Shown: piece by piece, positions 1 through 6,739 of the stretch
Position numbering within the stretch: position 1 is the first letter of the stretch
Layout: each line of letters begins with the position of its first letter
NCBI GenBank assembly: GCA_026419705.1
Contig: JANZYY010000252.1
Coordinates: forward strand, 1 to 7,197
DNA from: Fischerella sp.
Lineage (GTDB): Bacteria; Cyanobacteriota; Cyanobacteriia; Cyanobacteriales; Nostocaceae
DNA: 7,197 bases
Direction: 5' to 3'
Notes under the pieces: model-generated
What the model saw: the letters and a program-made list of their open reading frames with translations, nothing else
Told to the model about the DNA's origin: nothing
Databases searched by the model: none
Made by a program: the position numbers and the translations under genes

Positions 1-699
1 TACAATAAAAGTGGATAAGTTAGTTGGCATAAATAAACATTCTGATATCTTGCACCGTTCTCAACAAAAGCCAGAGGTTCTAAATTCTTGTTACCAAATT
101 GAACCTGGTCACGAGGGTTTGCGAGGGTTTGGAAGCTCTGCCTGGGGTCTGTTGTATGGGTGTGCAAGATATGAGTTGTGGAGACTGTTCGTGATTGGTA
201 ATGTCGTTCCAGGGCTTAGCCCCCTAAGGGAGAGCAGCCCTCAGGGTACTCTAAGAGGATGTTTGGAAGATCCTTACAAGGAAAGGCAGTTTTTGCAGGA
301 GGCTCGATTGGCAGAGGGATTCTGCCTCCTGTCCTCTGAAAAAAAAACTTTAGCTTTGGGTCTCCTGCCCGGTTTAAAAAGAAGAGCTGTATCTCCACTA
401 TCCTCTCAGAGAAACTGCCCTGAGGGCATCTATGAAACAACCAATCACTAACAAACCTCTTAATCTATGTTTCTCAATGCCCAGTTACTGAATCCAATCA
501 GCCCTCTGTTGTCACTCATGCCAGGTTAAAATCTGCGCTTGTGCATGCAAGAATTTTGTCAATCACTCCAAAAATACGGAGATTTAGAGACAATTATTGC
601 CTCAGGTCCTCAAAATCATAGATAACATAATACTTGCGAGAGATGACTCTGGTTTTTGTCCAATTAGAGTGAAAATAGGGGGTTTTATAAACCTTTACT
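1..699. other. Gene-free, repeat-rich leader region
   Basis: I see no supportable gene here. An open frame spans 11-451 on the plus strand, but it starts at an unsupported GTG, has no ribosome binding site, and its protein has no recognisable motif and an unnatural composition. The stretch instead holds many short repeats: a perfect 10-base tandem duplication (CGAGGGTTTG at 112-121 and 122-131), a hairpin at 215-228, a hairpin with 8-base arms at 296-331, and two copies of the near-palindrome GCCCTCAGGG (237-246, and inverted at 417-427). Phrases such as 'gaacctggtcacgag' resemble degenerate cyanobacterial intergenic repeats as I remember them. Bases 452-699 are AT-richer and should contain the promoter of the downstream DUF928 gene. 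The small dyad GGTTT-TAT-AAACC at 681-693 is the only regular structure there, and I could not place a convincing -35/-10 pair. Confidence 0.55.
296..331. repeat. Hairpin with 8-bp perfect arms
   Basis: CAGGAGGC at 296-303 is the exact reverse complement of GCCTCCTG at 324-331. Inside, GGCAGA (310-315) can pair with TCTGCC (321-326) as an alternative fold. No T-tract follows on either strand and no gene ends nearby, so I see it as part of a degenerate intergenic repeat and not as a terminator. Confidence 0.5.
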
Positions 700-722
700 A
701 TGATTTTGTTAGTGCAATGCCA

Positions 723-729
723 GAGGGGA
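723..729 (+). promoter_or_regulatory. Ribosome binding site deciding the DUF928 start
   Basis: The purine run GAGGGGA lies 6 bases before the ATG at 733 and 9 before the one at 736. The upstream in-frame ATG at 700 has no purine-rich site at a usable distance. This supports 733/736 as the true start and gives a protein that begins directly with a normal signal peptide. Confidence 0.6.
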
Positions 730-732
730 AAG

Positions 733-1473
733 ATGATGACTCGTCAAAAGTGGCTCTTGCACAAAATTTTTAATTCTAAGATTCTAACAATTTGTGCTTT
801 GACCATTACACTCTCATTAACTCAGGCGACATTAGCTGCATATAAGCCACCTAGGGATCAAAAACCACCAAGTGGTTATACAGACTCATCAGGAGTTAGG
901 GGGAGATGCAAAACCACTGGTACTGGTTCGTTAACTTTACTTGCTCCTATTACGCACGTTGGGCAAACCACTTCCGCTCATCCCACCTTTGCTTGGTTTG
1001 TAACTCACCACCAAAGGATGCCGATCGAATTCTCTGTTTATGAGTTTGACAACAACGAACAACCCCACAAGCTAGTTTATAGGTCAGAAGTGCAGAGTTC
1101 ACCAGGGATTATGAAATTATCTTTACCAAAAGAGCAACCTGGTTTAAGCGTTGGTCAAAAATATTTATGGCAAGTAGAAATTTTGTGTAACCGTAACCGC
1201 CCATCGCGTAATTTATTGGCAAGCGCAGAAATTGAAGTTGTGGCAATACCAGCGAGTTTAAAAGATGCACTTAATCACGAGCAAGATCGCACTCAAAGAG
1301 CCACTCTCTACGCTGAAGCTGGCATGTGGTACGATGCTTTGAGCGAAGCATTGAATACCAGTAACACAGGAGCATTGGGAATTGTTGCGGCTAATTTGAT
1401 ACAGGATCTGGCTAAATTAGAAAAATCACCTAAGAGTGAAGATTTATCTCAAATTGCTTTGGGTGAAAATTAA
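733..1473 (+). CDS. Exported DUF928 domain protein
   Basis: The product is about 246 residues and of unknown function. The N-terminus is a typical Sec signal peptide: basic residues (R4, K6, H10, K11, K16), a hydrophobic core at roughly 17-31 and a TLA|AY cleavage site after residue 35, so the protein should be periplasmic or outer-membrane associated. The mature part, about 50-170, matches the cyanobacterial DUF928 pattern as I remember it: a proline-rich start, a 'LLAP...TTSAHPTFAWFV' strand, a 'SPGIMKLSLP' segment and 'LSVGQKYLWQVEILC'. This suggests a small beta-sandwich. Cysteines at about 59 and 152 are the only two in the mature chain and could form a disulfide. A helical tail (about 178-210) follows. 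I chose 733 over the in-frame ATG at 700 because of the ribosome binding site. The gene runs convergently into a TPR-CHAT gene; from memory the two families often co-occur in cyanobacterial loci, but no function is known to me. Confidence 0.82.
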   Translation: MMTRQKWLLHKIFNSKILTICALTITLSLTQATLAAYKPPRDQKPPSGYTDSSGVRGRCKTTGTGSLTLLAPITHVGQTTSAHPTFAWFVTHHQRMPIEFSVYEFDNNEQPHKLVYRSEVQSSPGIMKLSLPKEQPGLSVGQKYLWQVEILCNRNRPSRNLLASAEIEVVAIPASLKDALNHEQDRTQRATLYAEAGMWYDALSEALNTSNTGALGIVAANLIQDLAKLEKSPKSEDLSQIALGEN

Positions 1474-1480
1474 TATGTTG

Positions 1481-1599
1481 GTGGTTGGTAGTTAGTAGTT
1501 AGTAGTTGTACCAGACGTGCTATGGCACGTCTTTACATTAGTTAGTTGTTAGCTGTTAGTTGTTAGTTGTCCTACTAACCACTATCCACTGTCCACTAA
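1481..1599. repeat. Heptamer (STRR-type) repeats between convergent genes
   Basis: The left side has tandem heptamers TAGTTAG at 1489-1495 and 1496-1502 followed by TAGTTGT. The middle (1538-1570) is built of GTTAGTTGTTAG-like units. The right side has CCACTAT, CCACTGT and CCACTAA at 1579-1585, 1586-1592 and 1593-1599. Bases 1481-1498 and 1572-1589 are reverse complements at 15 of 18 positions, so the block could fold into one long stem enclosing the hairpin at 1513-1532. Short tandemly repeated heptamers are a known feature of heterocystous cyanobacterial genomes. The stop codon of the CHAT gene (1596-1598) falls within the last heptamer. Confidence 0.8.
1513..1532. terminator. Perfect 8-bp hairpin, possible bidirectional terminator
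   Basis: AGACGTGC (1513-1520) and GCACGTCT (1525-1532) are exact reverse complements around the loop TATG. The hairpin lies 40 bases after the DUF928 stop and 64 bases past the CHAT stop, so it could end transcription from both sides. Only three T residues follow on the plus strand and there is no clear T-tract on the minus strand, so termination is uncertain. The same AGACG...CGTCT core recurs at 6472-6501 and 6711-6730, so it may equally be a dispersed palindromic element. Confidence 0.45.
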
Positions 1600-4223
1600 A
1601 GCCAATTACCCAAAAGAATGAACGAGGCCCAGTAGTAAGGATGAGCATATTTTTTTCCTAAAGCAATTAATTCCTGCTGCGCTCTTTGTAAAGCCTCAGC
1701 TTTGCTGGTTCCCTGATTGTGCCAATATTCATAAAATTTCGTAACTAGAATGACAGTTGCTGCATCGTTAACCGACCATAGAGAAGCAAGAGTACTTTTC
1801 GCGCCAGCCACTACCGCTACACTGGCTAAACCAAGAGTAGCACGATCGTCTCCACGAGCAGTTTCACAAGCAGTCAGTGAGAGTAAATCTACAGAATTCA
1901 AATCGCTAACTAAATTGTCAACAATACTATACAAGTCGTTAATCGTGAGTTTGCGATTATTGCCAGTAACAAGAAAGGTATCTTCGGGAACAATGCCAAA
2001 TTCACCGTGAGTGGCGATGTGAATAATCGGATAAACAGTCCGGCGGAGTTCTGCTTGCAGGCGATCGCGGGTAAAATCTTTATCTAACAATTGTTTGCTA
2101 CCCGGAATCAGCGCCAAAACTTGACTAATTTCCTGTTTGACGTTGCTCAAAGCCTGATATTCCCGACCATCCACTATCGCATCTTCAGTTAAACCTACTG
2201 CTAGTGCTCGTAACTTCTCAGGCTTGACTTTGAATGGATCTGTCAAACTCATACTCGGAGTAGATGCGATCGCATATTTCTGGATTAAAAAGTGTTTTCC
2301 ATCATGCAGTGCTGCCATTGGTACACTACAGAGAATACCATCTGGTATGAAAACTAGGGTTTTGACCTGTAATGAATCTAAATCATCCGTGAAAGGACGA
2401 ATAATCCAGTCATATAGCTTTTGTGCTTGTCGGCGATTGTAAATGATGTCACTACGTCTCTCCAGTCCGATACGAAATTTGTTAATTTCATCTTTTAAGC
2501 TTTGATGATTGAGGTTTATCCATTTCAATTTGACTTCACTATTGGGAAGACTAACAATAATTGCGGTACGGTCTTCAAAGATAATTGACCAAAACACTGC
2601 TGTAAGTTTGTTAGGGCTTAATAAATTGACTTTGGCTTGATTGAATTTTTTCACAACAGCATCGTTGCGGAAGTAATTTTGCAGTTTTGCGAGTTTCAGA
2701 GCATCAAGGCTAGCGATCGCAGAATTAAGATGACTGGATGCAGTTTCAGGATTGTCCGCACTTAACTTTAGGGCTATTAACTCACGATAAATACGTTCTA
2801 AAGCATCGCGAGGGTCAAGTTGCAAGTCTGGATTAGCAACTACAATCTGAGAATCAATATTTTCCAGGTTAGCAACTGCTCGCTCATAGGCTGCGATCGC
2901 CTCGTCGATGCGATTTTGCGCTCTCAAAATTCTTCCAACTTGCCAGTTCCACAAATACAAGCTATCTTGACCATTCAATAGTTTTTCTGCAGCCTGTCGC
3001 GCTTGGTGAGTTAATTTTAGTGCTTGTTTATAATCTTGACGACATTCATAAATATGACCAAGATAACCAAGAGCAAAAGATAAAGCGCGATCCTCTTGCA
3101 AGTTTTCAGCGATGGAGACTGCTTGATTGAGTAAATTTAGAGCTTGTGACTCTCTGTGAGGTACTGGACATTCGGCTAAGGAGAAAGTTGCTTGAGAAGG
3201 TAGAGATTGTAAAAGTTGAGCTAATTGAATAGCGGCATAGACTTTTGAGTGTGAATCTGGTAAACGTTCTAGCAGTAATAAAGCTAGTTGTAATTTGGTT
3301 GTAGCTAAGTGTGATTTATTAATGCGATGTGCGGGCGGAATAGAATAGATGAGTAGACGAATTTCGCTTAGTTTATCTTGGTGTTGACGTGCTATTTCCA
3401 AACTTTTTTGGAAATATTGTAAAGCTAGGAAATCGTTTTTTAACGCTTGTTTTTTCAAAATATCAGCTTCATCATGGTCGCCTGCATCTAGAGCCGATTT
3501 AGCACGATGATAATCAAGTCGAGCCAGACTGATGTAAGTATTTCCAAGTTTATTTAAAGCAGAAGTCTGATATGCAAAATTACGGTTCTCTATAGCAATT
3601 TTGATGCTAGATTGTAAGTCAGTAATAGCTTGCTTGTATTTGCCTTCCAGTTGATAAGCTTCTCCTCTACTCACCAAAGCAGCGGCTTCTAAACTATGAT
3701 CTTTGTAAGTACGGGCAATCTGTAAAGCACTCTGTGAAAGTAGCATTGCCTGATTGGGTTTGCCCAAACTATTATATGCTTGTGCTTGTTGGGTAAGCAT
3801 TTGACCCACATTTAGCCACTGATGGGCTTGACGATAATGGGCGATCGCTTCTTCCCAATAGGCGATCGCTAATTCAGTCTGACCTACCTCTTGATATGCT
3901 TTTGCCAAGTTCTCAATGATACTGATTTTGCTGACTTTATTGTCGTTTTGTTTAAATCCCCAAGGAGCGATCGCAATTGTTAAATTTCCTGTTTTGTCTT
4001 TTTTTAGACTTTGTTCTCCTAGTTGATCCTTTTCATCAGAAGAAAGTGGAGAACTAGGATTGTGGCTATCTTTTACTATTGTTTGTGCGCTTACGGTTTC
4101 CCCAAATATCCCTTGCCAAGGTGATGATGACAAATGTCCTAGAAATAAGCTACAGGTAAAACCGCATACAAATAAAAATGGCAATAAGCGACCGACACTC
4201 GATGTCTGATGTCTGCTTAGCAT
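1596..4223 (-). CDS. Exported TPR-CHAT domain protein (caspase-like peptidase)
   Basis: The 875-residue product is a predicted CHAT-family (caspase/separase-clan) cysteine peptidase carried by tetratricopeptide repeats. An N-terminal signal peptide or anchor (basic R4, H5, R12; hydrophobic 13-29; possible cleavage at VSA|QT near 46) points to export. TPR-like helical pairs are visible at about 105-132, 138-171, 179-210, 220-279, 326-371, 382-413 and 422-454, several with the W/L-G-Y-A-F spacing. The CHAT domain covers about 540-875. It has the catalytic histidine in IHIATHGEFG (H739), the catalytic cysteine in LSLTACETARGD (C786), then the family hallmark 'LGLASVAVVAGAKSTLASLWSVND' region (about 797-820) and an 'HPYYWASFILLGNW' end. 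The dyad is intact, so activity is plausible; the substrate is unknown. No good ribosome binding site precedes the ATG, but this start gives the basic signal-peptide end. Seven HIP1 sites lie inside, so it looks native. It converges on DUF928. Confidence 0.9.
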   Translation of the reverse strand: MLSRHQTSSVGRLLPFLFVCGFTCSLFLGHLSSSPWQGIFGETVSAQTIVKDSHNPSSPLSSDEKDQLGEQSLKKDKTGNLTIAIAPWGFKQNDNKVSKISIIENLAKAYQEVGQTELAIAYWEEAIAHYRQAHQWLNVGQMLTQQAQAYNSLGKPNQAMLLSQSALQIARTYKDHSLEAAALVSRGEAYQLEGKYKQAITDLQSSIKIAIENRNFAYQTSALNKLGNTYISLARLDYHRAKSALDAGDHDEADILKKQALKNDFLALQYFQKSLEIARQHQDKLSEIRLLIYSIPPAHRINKSHLATTKLQLALLLLERLPDSHSKVYAAIQLAQLLQSLPSQATFSLAECPVPHRESQALNLLNQAVSIAENLQEDRALSFALGYLGHIYECRQDYKQALKLTHQARQAAEKLLNGQDSLYLWNWQVGRILRAQNRIDEAIAAYERAVANLENIDSQIVVANPDLQLDPRDALERIYRELIALKLSADNPETASSHLNSAIASLDALKLAKLQNYFRNDAVVKKFNQAKVNLLSPNKLTAVFWSIIFEDRTAIIVSLPNSEVKLKWINLNHQSLKDEINKFRIGLERRSDIIYNRRQAQKLYDWIIRPFTDDLDSLQVKTLVFIPDGILCSVPMAALHDGKHFLIQKYAIASTPSMSLTDPFKVKPEKLRALAVGLTEDAIVDGREYQALSNVKQEISQVLALIPGSKQLLDKDFTRDRLQAELRRTVYPIIHIATHGEFGIVPEDTFLVTGNNRKLTINDLYSIVDNLVSDLNSVDLLSLTACETARGDDRATLGLASVAVVAGAKSTLASLWSVNDAATVILVTKFYEYWHNQGTSKAEALQRAQQELIALGKKYAHPYYWASFILLGNWL
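4201..4214. repeat. Tandem heptamer inside the CHAT start region
   Basis: GATGTCT occurs twice head-to-tail (4201-4207, 4208-4214), within codons 4-8 of the CHAT gene on the minus strand. Because the unit is seven bases long the repeat changes frame from copy to copy. It resembles the STRR units at the other end of the same gene in length but not in sequence. Confidence 0.5.
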
Positions 4224-4749
4224 AAGGGAAATTAATGTAAACCTTGAAAAAATACCTATGCTTTATCTACTGATAATTTACTTTAAGTTCTGGTTAAATT
4301 ACCTTTTAAATTTAACGTTTTGCTCACAAACAAAAACTTGTTATTTATGAATCTTCTGTAAATAAATCATATGCAATTGCAAAGTTTCGGTATTTGTTAA
4401 AATACTTATATGTTTAAATAATTATGTCAATTTTTTTTTGACGAAATAATTTAGACTTTGTTTTAGCTTAAGTAAGTCTACAGAAACCAACTTCACATGC
4501 TCTCACAGCAGCTTATCCAAACGAAAAATATTTATGTTTAACTATTGATGCCCACTTACTTAAGTACTGTAATTAAAAGAAACTGTGTAGAAGTCAAAAT
4601 TCAAAAGCATGTCCGGCCTAGTCTGGCTTCAAGGAAGAGTGGGTGGGCGGCTTCACTGGCAGTAGAGTGAAAGAAGATATTTTTCTGAGTTCCATGCCAC
4701 CATATAGATTAGAGCATCAAATTCAGTAGAGGAAGGCAGATATAAAGCT
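4224..4749. other. Divergent intergenic region, CHAT / rnz
   Basis: This 526-base spacer lies between two divergently transcribed genes and must hold both promoters. It is strongly AT-rich to about 4600, with a run of T at about 4430-4439 flanked by GTCAA and TTGAC. From about 4608 to 4670 it becomes GC-richer (GTCCGGCC, GGGTGGGCGG). I found no gene, tRNA or HIP1 site. A TATAGAT box at 4703-4709 is the best -10 candidate for rnz, but it has no good -35 partner. A minus-strand frame at 4653-4901 largely overlaps rnz and is not a gene. Confidence 0.5.
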
Positions 4750-5715
4750 GTGCAGATCACATTCTTAGGGACGAGTTCCGGTGTACCGACGCGATCGCGC
4801 AATGTATCCAGTGTCGCTCTGAGATTACCGCAACGAGCAGAGTTGTGGTTATTTGACTGTGGCGAAGGAACCCAACACCAACTTTTACGCAGCGACCTCA
4901 AAAGCAGTCAACTCTCCCGAATTTTTATTACTCACATGCACGGCGACCATATCTTTGGATTAACGGGTCTTCTTGCTAGTTGTGGTTTGGCAGGTAATGT
5001 CGAACGCATCGACATCTACGGACCACCTGGATTAAACGAATACCTGCAATCAGCTTTGAGGTACTCGCATACGCACTTTTCTTTTTCTGTTAAAGTTCAT
5101 ACTAATCGTCCAGGTGTAATTTACGAAGACGATGAATTTAGCGTCACTTGCGATTTCTTGCATCACCGCGTCACTACCTTCGGTTACCGTGTAGCCGAAA
5201 AAGACCGAGCCGGACGTTTTGATGTTGAAAAAGCCAAAGCTATGCAGATTCCGCCCGGTCGAATTTACGGTCAACTCAAACGCGGTGAAACCGTGACTTT
5301 ACCTGATGGAAGAGTGTTTGATGGTACAGATTTTTGCGGACCGACAGAAGTGGGACGCAAGATAGCTTATTGTACAGACACAATTTATTGTGACAGTGCA
5401 GTGGAATTAGCACGAGATGTGGATGTACTCATTCACGAAGCAACATTCGCTCACCAAGATGCGGATATGGCGTTTCAGCGGTTGCACTCCACCTCCACAA
5501 TGGCAGCACAAACAGCTTTAGCTGCTGGGGCACATCGCCTGATTATGACTCATTTTAGTCCCCGCTACGCCCCTGGAAACTCCATCGAGTTAAAAGATTT
5601 GCTTAAGGAAGCCCGTGCTATTTTCCCTAATACAGATATGGCTTATGATTTTATGACTTATGAAGTACCTAGGCGACGAGAATTGGAATTAACTCAAACA
5701 AGTACATCAAAATAA
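4750..5715 (+). CDS. rnz: Ribonuclease Z (tRNA 3' endonuclease)
   Basis: RNase Z is a zinc-dependent metallo-beta-lactamase-fold endonuclease that cuts pre-tRNAs just after the discriminator base so that CCA can be added. It acts in the cytoplasm as a dimer. The 321-residue product has the normal length and every expected ligand: H62, H64, D66 and H67 in THMHGDH, H139 in the LHHR segment, D210 in YCTDT and H268 in MTHFSPRY. The 'GR.YGQLKRGE' segment and the HEATF motif (229-233) are also present. The flexible exosite arm that grips tRNA lies around 150-180. The start is GTG, giving the conserved MQITFLGTSSGVPT opening; AGGAAGG at 4729-4735 lies rather far upstream (about 14 bases). A HIP1 octamer sits in the first codons (4791-4798). 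The 3' end overlaps the tail of the opposite-strand helicase pseudogene by 9 bases, with no visible terminator. Confidence 0.96.
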   Translation: MQITFLGTSSGVPTRSRNVSSVALRLPQRAELWLFDCGEGTQHQLLRSDLKSSQLSRIFITHMHGDHIFGLTGLLASCGLAGNVERIDIYGPPGLNEYLQSALRYSHTHFSFSVKVHTNRPGVIYEDDEFSVTCDFLHHRVTTFGYRVAEKDRAGRFDVEKAKAMQIPPGRIYGQLKRGETVTLPDGRVFDGTDFCGPTEVGRKIAYCTDTIYCDSAVELARDVDVLIHEATFAHQDADMAFQRLHSTSTMAAQTALAAGAHRLIMTHFSPRYAPGNSIELKDLLKEARAIFPNTDMAYDFMTYEVPRRRELELTQTSTSK

Positions 5716-6470
5716 CGTTTGTGTTAATCTTACCCCATCAAAAATGGGAAACAAAGGACTACCAGGATATTGGTCGAAGTAATCACATTTAGTAGTAACT
5801 CGCAAAGTTTCCTTCATTCCTGGTATGGAAAATTTATATTTGCCATCCTGCATGAGTTGAACTTCAATTCCTGGAGGTAGTAGAGAGGGGGTTTGTAGTA
5901 ATTTGTCTAAGGTTTTGAAATCAGATAGTGGTTCTAATCTGGAAGGTTCTTCTAAATCAGCTGCAGTAATTATATCTAAATCAAAAACTCTCTTGTTGAG
6001 CTTGAAGTATATTACTATGCAATTCACTAACTCAAGTTGCCCGTTGGTGTTCTTGTTCAACACGACTGCTGGATAAGGCAGGATGAGCAATACTTCTGGA
6101 TAAAGTGGCTAAAATAGGTTGTAATCTGCCCACATATTCAGAAAATAAACCAATACGTTATCTTAATGCTAAATAGACATCTGTTTATACCATATTTTCA
6201 TAATGTAAATTAATGATTTTGATGTCTTCGTAGACTTGATCTCAACGATCGATTCTGTCAATGCGCTGCTCACTCGCATGGGATTCCAAGACATATCATA
6301 GTTAATTAATGTCCGGCAAAATTGAAAGTTTAAACCTTTGGCGGCTGCGTCTGTACGTAAAAGAATTTCCGCTTTTTATTCACGAAATATTCGCTTAGTT
6401 TCATCTCTAGAAATAACTTGCCAATTGCCATTACTGGCGGCGATTTCTCCACCTCTTTCGAAAAACAAAA
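5707..6470 (-). pseudogene. Decayed C-terminal part of an SNF2/HepA-like helicase
   Basis: Read on the minus strand with frame correction, this gives the last part of the helicase C-terminal domain plus the C-terminal extension of a large SNF2/HepA-like ATPase. Visible motifs are ERGGEIA (from 6459), LLRTDAAAKGLNFQFC and INYDMSWNPMRV (motif V region, frame A, to 6271), then EQRIDRID (motif VI, whose arginines complete the ATPase site) and DIKIINLHYENMV in a second frame, then FDLDIITAADLEEPSRLEPL and SIPGMKETLRVTT in a third frame ending at 5707. Lesions: stop TAA at 6376-6378, loss of one base near 6271, stops at 6242-6244, 6185-6187, 6158-6160 and 6032-6034, and one extra base in the A-run 5983-5987. 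The whole ATP-binding lobe is missing. Such helicases are often found in restriction-modification and phage-defence loci. The last 127 codons are still open and could mislead gene finders. Confidence 0.82.
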
Positions 6471-6471
6471 A

Positions 6472-6501
6472 GTACAGACGTGCTGTTTGAAGCGTCTCTA
6501 C
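6472..6501. repeat. Imperfect inverted repeat at a gene-fusion joint
   Basis: GTACAGACG at 6472-6480 and CGTCTCTAC at 6493-6501 are reverse complements at 8 of 9 positions. The AGACG...CGTCT core is shared with the hairpin at 1513-1532 and the element at 6711-6730. It lies exactly between the end of the DUF499-like sequence (6502) and the beginning of the helicase-like sequence (about 6470), and stays open in the joined frame. Confidence 0.55.
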
Positions 6502-6585
6502 TAGATCTGCTGGGAAATCAGATTCTCGGATATCCCCTTTTAATATCTCAGGACGAGGGCTACAAATTTCAAATAAAGTATTCAT
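6502..6585 (-). pseudogene. 5' stub of a DUF499-type ATPase gene
   Basis: The first 28 codons from ATG 6585 read MNTLFEICSPRPEIL then KGDIRESDFPADL. This matches, from memory, the conserved opening of DUF499 / COG1483 proteins (pattern: LF-I-C-x-PR-x-(D/E)-(V/I)-L-x-G, then DFAADL). These are large predicted AAA+ ATPases whose genes I remember as occurring beside a DUF1156 DNA methylase and a helicase in defence islands. GAGGA (minus-strand reading of 6597-6601) lies about 11 bases before the ATG, so this looks like a genuine original start. After L28 the homology stops at the inverted repeat, and the frame runs on into helicase sequence to a stop at 6376, a 69-residue chimera. The Walker A region and the rest of the roughly 1000-residue protein are gone. 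The family call rests on a short match. Confidence 0.55.
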
Positions 6586-6632
6586 CGCATCTGTTTTCCT
6601 CGGTAGTATTACTGCATCTCAAAACAGGGATC

Positions 6633-6646
6633 TGCGCGATCGCGCA
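6633..6646. repeat. HIP1-centred 14-base perfect palindrome
   Basis: TGCGCGATCGCGCA is a perfect palindrome with the HIP1 octamer at its centre (6636-6643). It lies about 50 bases upstream of the DUF499-like start. On the minus strand an ATGACA (6673-6678) and an AT-rich TATATA (6651-6656), spaced by 16 bases, lie just ahead of it and could be the old promoter, so the palindrome would sit near the transcript start. It is either an operator-like site or simply an extended HIP1. Confidence 0.4.
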
Positions 6647-6710
6647 AATCTATATAATACATAAGTACTATTTGTCATAACGAAATTTTTGGTGATACTT
6701 ATATAAGTAC

Positions 6711-6730
6711 AGACGAGAGGTGGCACGTCT
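6711..6730. repeat. Palindromic element truncating the HTH gene
   Basis: AGACG (6711-6715) and CGTCT (6726-6730) are inverted around a 10-base loop, and the sequence GGCACGTCT (6722-6730) is identical to the right arm of the hairpin near 1532. The flanking GTAC at 6708-6711 is shared with the element at 6472. Normal HTH-protein sequence ends about 10 bases away (at 6740), so the element seems to have replaced the gene's original 3' end. Confidence 0.5.
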
Positions 6731-6739
6731 CAATAACAG

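Noticed and set aside
11..451. 146-codon plus-strand open frame near the window start
   Set aside because: GTG start without ribosome binding site, no recognisable motif, unnatural composition, and it runs through several palindromes and a tandem duplication. The opposite-strand frame at 216-440 fails for the same reasons.
700..732. Upstream ATG start for the DUF928 gene
   Set aside because: No ribosome binding site at a workable distance, and it would add 11 residues ahead of a normal signal peptide; 733/736 has GAGGGGA at proper spacing.
1596..4223. CRISPR-linked TPR-CHAT (craspase-type) component
   Set aside because: There are no CRISPR repeats or cas genes in the window and the protein carries a signal peptide, which does not fit a cytoplasmic effector partner.
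4430..4445. T-run flanked by GTCAA and TTGAC as a terminator
   Set aside because: The T-run sits in the loop and not after the stem, and no gene ends nearby; both neighbouring genes start from this spacer.
6376..6585. The 69-codon frame as a genuine small gene
   Set aside because: Its first 28 residues and its last part resemble two unrelated large protein families, with a repeat at the joint, and helicase homology continues past its stop. It may be translated, but it reads as a deletion chimera.
6480..6680. 66-codon plus-strand open frame
   Set aside because: It is antisense to the DUF499-like stub and the palindrome and shows no motif.
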